DNA of 48,039 nucleotides from an uncultured Aggregatibacter sp. (lineage in GTDB: Bacteria; Pseudomonadota; Gammaproteobacteria; Enterobacterales; Pasteurellaceae), in assembly GCF_901873365.1 (NCBI RefSeq), contig NZ_CABFLM010000044.1:1-48039 (forward strand), in the 5' to 3' direction. This document shows, piece by piece, positions 43,843-48,039 of the stretch. Every line of letters begins with the position of its first letter. Positions within the stretch are counted from its first letter, which is position 1. The notes beneath the pieces were generated by a model that did no database searches, was not told where the DNA came from, and saw only the letters and a program-made list of their open reading frames with translations. The translations under genes and the position numbers were made by a program.

Positions 43843-45123
43843 ATGTCTAAAATTGTGGAATCAAAGACTATTGTAGGATTGGAAGTCGGTACATCAAAAG
43901 TGGTTGCCGTGGTGGGTGAGGTATTGCCTGATGGCGTGGTAAACGTGCTTGGTGTCGGCAGTTGCCCTTCTAAAGGAATTGATAAAGGAAGCATTACGGA
44001 TCTCAATGCAGTAGTGACTTCAATTCAACGCGCCATTGAAGCGGCTGAATCGGTGGCTGACTGCCGTATTATGAGCGTAACGCTAGCCATTACCGGTGAA
44101 CATATTCAAAGTCTAAATGAAAATGGCTTTGTGCCGATTGCCGAAGGCGAAGTCACACAAGATGAAATTGATTCTGCGATTCACACAGCCAGTTCGGTGA
44201 AAATGCCGGAAGGGTTGTCTTTGTTGCACATTATTCCACAAGAATTTGCCGTTGATAAGCAAATGAATATTAAAAATCCATTGGGTTTGCAAGGTGTGCG
44301 CTTAAAAGCACAGACCCATTTAATTGCTTGTCATCAGGATTGGCTAAACAATCTGAAAAAAGCGGTAGAACGTTGCAAATTAAAAGTGGAGAAAATTGTC
44401 TTTTCCGGTTTGGCTTCAAGTTATTCTGTATTGACTGAAGATGAAAAAGATTTGGGCGTCTGCTTAATTGATTTCGGCGCCGGCACCATGGATATTATGG
44501 TGTATATTAACGGGGCATTGCGCTTTAGTAAGGTGATTCCTTACGCCGGTAATCGTGTGACCGATGATATTGCTTATGCTTGTGCGACCTCAAGAATGGA
44601 GGCTGAAAGCATTAAAGTGAATCATGGTAGTGCATTCTGTCCACCGAAACATCATGCGGATAAAAAAATTGAGGTCTCTAGCATTGGTGGGCGTGGTCCG
44701 CGCACATTGACTCGCGAACAACTTTCGATGGTGACATCTGCCCGCTATAAAGAATTATTAGGTTTAGTTAAAAATGAACTTCTTTATTTAAAAGCGGACT
44801 TAGATTCTAAAAATATGAAATGTGAGCTTATTGCCGGCATTGTCATCACCGGTGGTGGCGCACAAATTGAAGACTTAAAAGAATGTGCCGCCGAGGTATT
44901 CGGTACTCACGCTCAAGTGCGTATTGGTAGCCCGTTAAATATTACCGGTCTTACGGATTACGTCAATAAACCACAATATGCAACAGTCATTGGATTATTG
45001 CAATATGGACATAGTAATGAAGATGAAGGTCCAATCAATGAGGAACATACCGATAGCGGATTTTTAAGTGCTTGTGGCAATATCATGAAAAAAATTTTTA
45101 ATAAAGTGCGGTCGGAATTTTGA
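43843..45123 (+). CDS. ftsA: Cell division protein FtsA
   Basis: A 426-residue actin-like ATPase that anchors FtsZ to the membrane. The phosphate loops are IVGLEVGTSKVVAVVGE and VCLIDFGAGTMDIMVY; the adenosine motif is IAGIVITGGGAQIEDL. The C-terminal amphipathic helix NIMKKIFNKVRSEF is the membrane anchor. Its last codons contain an uptake signal sequence (45104) encoding KVRS. Confidence 0.97.
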   Translation: MSKIVESKTIVGLEVGTSKVVAVVGEVLPDGVVNVLGVGSCPSKGIDKGSITDLNAVVTSIQRAIEAAESVADCRIMSVTLAITGEHIQSLNENGFVPIAEGEVTQDEIDSAIHTASSVKMPEGLSLLHIIPQEFAVDKQMNIKNPLGLQGVRLKAQTHLIACHQDWLNNLKKAVERCKLKVEKIVFSGLASSYSVLTEDEKDLGVCLIDFGAGTMDIMVYINGALRFSKVIPYAGNRVTDDIAYACATSRMEAESIKVNHGSAFCPPKHHADKKIEVSSIGGRGPRTLTREQLSMVTSARYKELLGLVKNELLYLKADLDSKNMKCELIAGIVITGGGAQIEDLKECAAEVFGTHAQVRIGSPLNITGLTDYVNKPQYATVIGLLQYGHSNEDEGPINEEHTDSGFLSACGNIMKKIFNKVRSEF

Positions 45124-45207
45124 GAATTTTGATTTTTCATCTACAATATGAACGATTTGGGTTTAATACGCCGATAATTTGTCGGCACTAACGGAGAATA
45201 GGTAATT

Positions 45208-46479
45208 ATGTTTGAGCCGGTAGATTACGATCTTGGTGAAATGAGTGGTGCGTTGATTAAAGTCGTCGGTGTTGGTGGTGGCGGCGGTAACGCGATTAAT
45301 CATATGGTTGCAAATATGCAGCAAAAAAATGCCGGTAATATGATTACTGACGATGCTCTATTTAACACCGATGAGCATGGTAAGATTGAATTCTATTCTG
45401 TGAATACAGATGCTCAAGCGCTTCGTAAGAGTCAAGCCCAACAAACCGTTCAAATCGGCGCGAATACAACGAAAGGATTAGGTGCCGGTGCAAACCCAAA
45501 TGTCGGTCGTAAAGCAGCGGAAGATGATCAAGATGCCATTCGTAAAATGTTAGAAGGTGCGGATATGGTATTTATCGCTGCCGGTATGGGTGGTGGTACA
45601 GGTACCGGTGCAGCACCGATCGTGGCTCAAATTGCAAAAGAATTAGGTGTTCTTACCGTCGCTGTGGTGACAAAGCCGTTTGTATTCGAAGGTAAGAAAC
45701 GGATGATGTTTGCTGAAATGGGAATTAAAGAGTTATCAAAATATGTGGATTCTCTTATTATCATCCCTAATGAGCAATTAACGAAGGCTATGCCAAAAAA
45801 TGCCACATTGATACAAGCATTTTCCGCTGCAAATGATGTGTTGAATAATTCTGTGACCGGTATTTCCGATATGATCACCTCTCCAGGGTTGATTAACGTG
45901 GACTTCGCTGACGTGCGTACCGTGATGTCAGAAATGGGACAAGCAATGATTGGCTTTGGTGCAGCACAAGGTCCACAAGGAGAGGGGAGAGCTGAAGAGG
46001 CCGCAAAAATTGCCGTGAAAAGCGATCTATTAGAACGTGTGGATTTATCCGGTGCGAAAGGTGTTTTAGTTAATATTACTTGTGGTATGGATTTGGGATT
46101 ATCTGAATTCAACGCTGTAGGTGAGACCGTGAGAGGATTTGCTTCGGAAGAGGCAACCGTGGTTATCGGTACGACATTAGTGCCGGATATGGTTGATGAA
46201 ATTCGTGTAACTATTGTTGCGACCGGTATCGGCGAGCCTGAAACGCCGGAAATTCAAATTCCTGCTCGTCCTCAGACAGTACAGGGAAATACTCAACCGG
46301 GTCTTCAACCGATTAGTACAGCCTTTGGTAGTTTGGGAACTCGGGCGCCAAATTATGGTCAGATAACACAAGATAACGTATCTGAACGTGGTCAACAAAA
46401 GCCGGAAGATAAACCTATTCCTGCTAATGTCGATTCACTGTTTAATGTACGTGATTTTATGCGTAATAATGACAAATAG
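45208..46479 (+). CDS. ftsZ: Cell division GTPase FtsZ
   Basis: A 423-residue tubulin homologue forming the cytokinetic ring. N-terminal IKVVGVGGGGGNAINHM, the tubulin signature AAGMGGGTGTGAAPIVAQIA and the T7-loop region are complete. A variable linker ends in the conserved C-terminal peptide VDSLFNVRDFMRNNDK, the FtsA/ZipA contact. The 84-base gap to ftsA has a small hairpin (GCCGA with TCGGC, 45170-45186) and could hold an extra promoter. Compared with E. coli (383) the N-terminal domain contains a short extra stretch (about residues 35-55). Confidence 0.97.
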   Translation: MFEPVDYDLGEMSGALIKVVGVGGGGGNAINHMVANMQQKNAGNMITDDALFNTDEHGKIEFYSVNTDAQALRKSQAQQTVQIGANTTKGLGAGANPNVGRKAAEDDQDAIRKMLEGADMVFIAAGMGGGTGTGAAPIVAQIAKELGVLTVAVVTKPFVFEGKKRMMFAEMGIKELSKYVDSLIIIPNEQLTKAMPKNATLIQAFSAANDVLNNSVTGISDMITSPGLINVDFADVRTVMSEMGQAMIGFGAAQGPQGEGRAEEAAKIAVKSDLLERVDLSGAKGVLVNITCGMDLGLSEFNAVGETVRGFASEEATVVIGTTLVPDMVDEIRVTIVATGIGEPETPEIQIPARPQTVQGNTQPGLQPISTAFGSLGTRAPNYGQITQDNVSERGQQKPEDKPIPANVDSLFNVRDFMRNNDK

Positions 46480-46487
46480 AGAGTATT

Positions 46488-47405
46488 ATGATTAAGCAAA
46501 GAACCTTAAAACAAAGCATTAAAGTCACCGGTGTTGGCTTGCATAGCGGTAACAAAGTTACTCTGATTTTGCGCCCGGCAATGCCGAATACTGGGGTGGT
46601 CTATTGCCGTACTGATTTGAATCCGCCGGTGACATTCCCGGCTAACGCAAATTCAGTGCGTGATACAATGCTTTGTACTTGCTTAGTGAATGAACAAGGT
46701 GTGCGTATTTCAACGGTTGAACATCTTAATGCCGCATTGGCTGGATTAGGTATTGATAATGTGATTGTTGAAGTAGATGCACCGGAAATTCCAATTATGG
46801 ATGGTAGTGCAAGTCCATTTATTTATTTATTACTTGATGCAGGCATTGAAGAACAAAATGCACCGAAGAAGTTTATTCGTATTAAACAAAAAGTACGCGT
46901 AGAAGATGGTGATAAATGGGCTGAGTTCTCCCCTTATAACGGTTTCCGTTTAGATTTTACGATTGATTTTAATCACCCGGCAATTAGCAAAAATGTACGT
47001 AATTATGTGTTAGATTTTTCTGCACAGGCTTTTGTACAACAAATTAGTCGTGCCAGAACCTTTGGTTTTATGAAGGATATTGAATACCTTCAATCCCAAG
47101 GCTTAGCTTTAGGCGGTAGCTTGGATAATGCCATTGTGCTTGATGATTACCGCATTTTGAATGAAGACGGTTTACGTTTTAAAGATGAATTGGTACGTCA
47201 CAAAATGTTAGATGCGATCGGTGATTTGTATATGTGTGGTTATAACATCATCGGTGATTTCAAAGCCTACAAATCAGGTCATGGTTTGAATAATAAATTA
47301 TTAAGAGCGGTATTGGATAATCAAGAAGCGTGGGAGTTTGTTACCTTTGAAGACAAACAACAAGTTCCGGAAGGTTATGCTGCACCGGCTCAAATCTTAA
47401 TTTAA
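46488..47405 (+). CDS. lpxC: UDP-3-O-acyl-N-acetylglucosamine deacetylase
   Basis: A 305-residue zinc amidase, the committed step of lipid A synthesis. Zinc and catalytic motifs STVEHLNAALAG and LVRHKMLDAIGDLYMCG are present, and length equals E. coli LpxC (305). It is the last gene of the dcw cluster and ends before a clear terminator. Confidence 0.98.
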   Translation: MIKQRTLKQSIKVTGVGLHSGNKVTLILRPAMPNTGVVYCRTDLNPPVTFPANANSVRDTMLCTCLVNEQGVRISTVEHLNAALAGLGIDNVIVEVDAPEIPIMDGSASPFIYLLLDAGIEEQNAPKKFIRIKQKVRVEDGDKWAEFSPYNGFRLDFTIDFNHPAISKNVRNYVLDFSAQAFVQQISRARTFGFMKDIEYLQSQGLALGGSLDNAIVLDDYRILNEDGLRFKDELVRHKMLDAIGDLYMCGYNIIGDFKAYKSGHGLNNKLLRAVLDNQEAWEFVTFEDKQQVPEGYAAPAQILI

Positions 47406-47425
47406 TATCTAAAATAGTCGGTTAT

Positions 47426-47461
47426 AAAAAGCTATATTTCATTAGAAATATAGCTTTTTTT
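47426..47461 (+). terminator. dcw cluster terminator after lpxC
   Basis: AAAAAGCTATATTTC and GAAATATAGCTTTTT are near-perfect complements around ATTA, ending in a T7 run, 20 bases after the lpxC stop. Confidence 0.93.
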
Positions 47462-47493
47462 GTATCACGTTTTATCAGTTAATCGGCATAAAA

Positions 47494-47519
47494 AAGGCTA
47501 CTTTTCATGAAGTAGCCTT
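47494..47519 (-). terminator. Second terminator, mainly for the minus strand
   Basis: AAGGCTACTT and AAGTAGCCTT pair perfectly around TTCATG. The T run lies on the minus strand, so it would end transcription coming from the right, where no intact gene is left within the window. Confidence 0.75.
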
Positions 47520-47679
47520 GTTTATTATATCCAGCCAAAGTCTGGCTATAAAAACCGTACGCAACATATATGGAGTATGGAGCCAAATAGCTTTAAGCGA
47601 TGAACAGAAAGATCCTCGCGATATAATGAATAAGGCTGACAACCTAAATTCAACATTATAGGAGGATTATTGACCCCTC

Positions 47680-47702
47680 GTAGCGTGCAACTTGTTGCAC
47701 GA
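47680..47702 (+). repeat. REP-like hairpin R1
   Basis: Foot GTAG, then CGTGCAA-CTTG-TTGCACG and A. Seven-pair stem with a CTTG loop. Confidence 0.9.
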
Positions 47703-47738
47703 ATGATTAACCTAGACACGTAATTCACGATTTTATGC

Positions 47739-47769
47739 GTAGCGTGCATCTTGATGCACGAACAAATAA
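47739..47769 (+). repeat. REP-like hairpin R2
   Basis: Foot GTAG, then CGTGCAT-CTTG-ATGCACG and the flank AACAAATAA. Compared with R1 the stem has A-T changed to T-A, a compensated pair that supports selection or templating of the hairpin. Confidence 0.9.
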
Positions 47770-47809
47770 CGCACGGAACGTTATTTAACTCTTTCGGGCA
47801 TTCATGATT

Positions 47810-47832
47810 TCGTGCAACAAGTTGCACGCTAC
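47810..47832 (-). repeat. REP-like hairpin R3 (inverted)
   Basis: The reverse complement is GTAG followed by CGTGCAA-CTTG-TTGCACG, identical to R1. With R2 it forms an inverted pair facing inward, 48 bases apart. Confidence 0.9.
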
Positions 47833-47847
47833 AATTCACTAAAATAG

Positions 47848-48006
47848 AGATATGAAAATAGACATTTCTGAGTGAAAGGATTTTTTGTCAGCACAGTGGG
47901 CTTTAATACAAAAGTTGTGGAGGACTATATAAGGAATCAAGAAAAAGAAGACATGGTTCAAGATAATTTATCAATGAAAGAACATATTGACCCCTTTAAG
48001 GGGTAG
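47848..48006 (+). pseudogene. IS200/IS605-family transposase tnpA, 3' remnant
   Basis: In one frame the DNA reads RYENRHF, a stop (TGA at 47869, TGG expected in relatives), then VKGFFVSTVGFNTKVVEDYIRNQ and finally KEHIDPFKG before TAG at 48004. The piece YIRNQ carries the catalytic tyrosine and the glutamine four residues later typical of IS200/IS605 Y1 transposases, and the ending is like theirs. The HUH motif and the entire 5' half are missing, so it is inactive. A small palindrome CCCCTT-T-AAGGGG overlaps its end. Confidence 0.72.
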
Positions 48007-48009
48007 TTC

Positions 48010-48039
48010 GTAGCGTGCATCTTGATGCACGACCAAATA
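48010..48039 (+). repeat. REP-like hairpin R4, reaching the window edge
   Basis: Foot GTAG, CGTGCAT-CTTG-ATGCACG and then ACCAAATA, cut off by the edge. The flank is the same as the joining bases in the doublet at 203-252. Confidence 0.9.

Larger units (their letters stand above)
176..45112. repeat. Dispersed DNA uptake signal sequences (AAGTGCGGT)
   Basis: Forty exact copies were found by eye. Forward AAGTGCGGT: 7285, 9471, 11034, 12795, 19880, 24150, 24538, 25317, 26544, 28739, 30361, 30760, 32965, 33183, 34359, 34865, 35696, 39521, 40630, 40839, 42624, 45104. Reverse ACCGCACTT: 176, 4718, 6140, 10910, 11204, 12719, 12850, 13287, 14604, 14808, 16392, 18164, 19849, 22 others not excluded by this list being 23822, 26857, 28471, 32139, 37856. 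This is the Haemophilus-type signal used in natural transformation. Many sit in genes, others in gaps or terminators. Confidence 0.95.
47520..48039. other. Gene-free region with decayed mobile DNA
   Basis: This 520-base stretch holds no intact gene. It contains four REP-like hairpins (47680, 47739, 47810 inverted, 48010), a transposase gene remnant, and a frame on the plus strand (to the stop at 47661) that reads protein-like but has no good start. The repeats continue to the edge, so the unit may extend beyond the window. Confidence 0.7.

Noticed and set aside
47546..47839. 97-codon minus-strand frame
   Set aside because: It runs through three REP hairpins and has no motif; most of its length is repeat DNA.

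Overview
This window is chromosomal DNA of a member of the Pasteurellaceae, most like Aggregatibacter or a close Haemophilus relative. The main sign is the uptake signal sequence AAGTGCGGT/ACCGCACTT: I found 40 exact copies on both strands, against fewer than one expected by chance. Gene content and protein sequences (HI0893-0895-like efflux locus, artPIQM, sdaA, class II argG, a complete dcw cluster ending in lpxC) agree. The genus is an inference; the family is well supported. No tRNA genes and no CRISPR array were seen.

Layout. 1-114: 3' end of a 5S rRNA and the rrn terminator. 203-252: a doublet of REP-like hairpins. 275-2091 (minus): an AT-rich two-gene unit of an ABC/SMC-like ATPase with three near-identical 102-bp repeats at its C-terminus and a PIN-domain nuclease, possibly a conflict (defence or toxin) module. 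2347-9305 (minus): metR-azlC-azlD, then two small membrane proteins (DUF441, DUF423) and the RNA helicase hrpA, which carries an in-frame REP doublet. 9496-12675 (minus): argG, yeeZ-like and purC (with a PurR box). 12995-14578 (plus): prfC. 14851-19827 (plus): a TetR regulator with an RND adaptor and RND pump. 20008-23168 (plus): yajC-secD-secF. 23290-26114 (minus): the arginine ABC importer artPIQM with candidate ARG boxes. 26305-26787 (plus): folA. 26885-28925 (minus): sdaA and sprT. 29267-47405 (plus): the whole division and cell wall cluster mraZ-rsmH-ftsL-ftsI-murE-murF-mraY-murD-ftsW-murG-murC-ddlB-ftsQ-ftsA-ftsZ-lpxC. 47406-48039: terminators, then decayed mobile DNA with four REP-like hairpins and the 3' end of an IS200/IS605-type transposase gene.

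Functionally the largest block is the dcw cluster: Mur enzymes build the UDP-MurNAc-pentapeptide, MraY and MurG make lipid II, FtsW and FtsI (PBP3) polymerise and cross-link it at the septum, FtsL and FtsQ link these to the FtsZ ring, and FtsA anchors that ring to the membrane. A promoter followed by 10-bp-spaced MraZ-type boxes sits just before mraZ, and a strong hairpin with a T tract lies between mraZ and rsmH.

The most interesting signal is a dispersed hairpin family whose stems differ between loci while their form is kept. Members carry a GTAG (or related) foot, an imperfect palindrome with a 3- to 4-nt loop and, in several copies, a shared 3' flank close to ACCAAATAA. They occur as inverted pairs (REPIN-like) beside the rrn operon and, in frame, inside hrpA, and as four copies around a transposase relic at the right edge. 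The second point of interest is the ATPase-PIN pair with its expandable C-terminal repeats.
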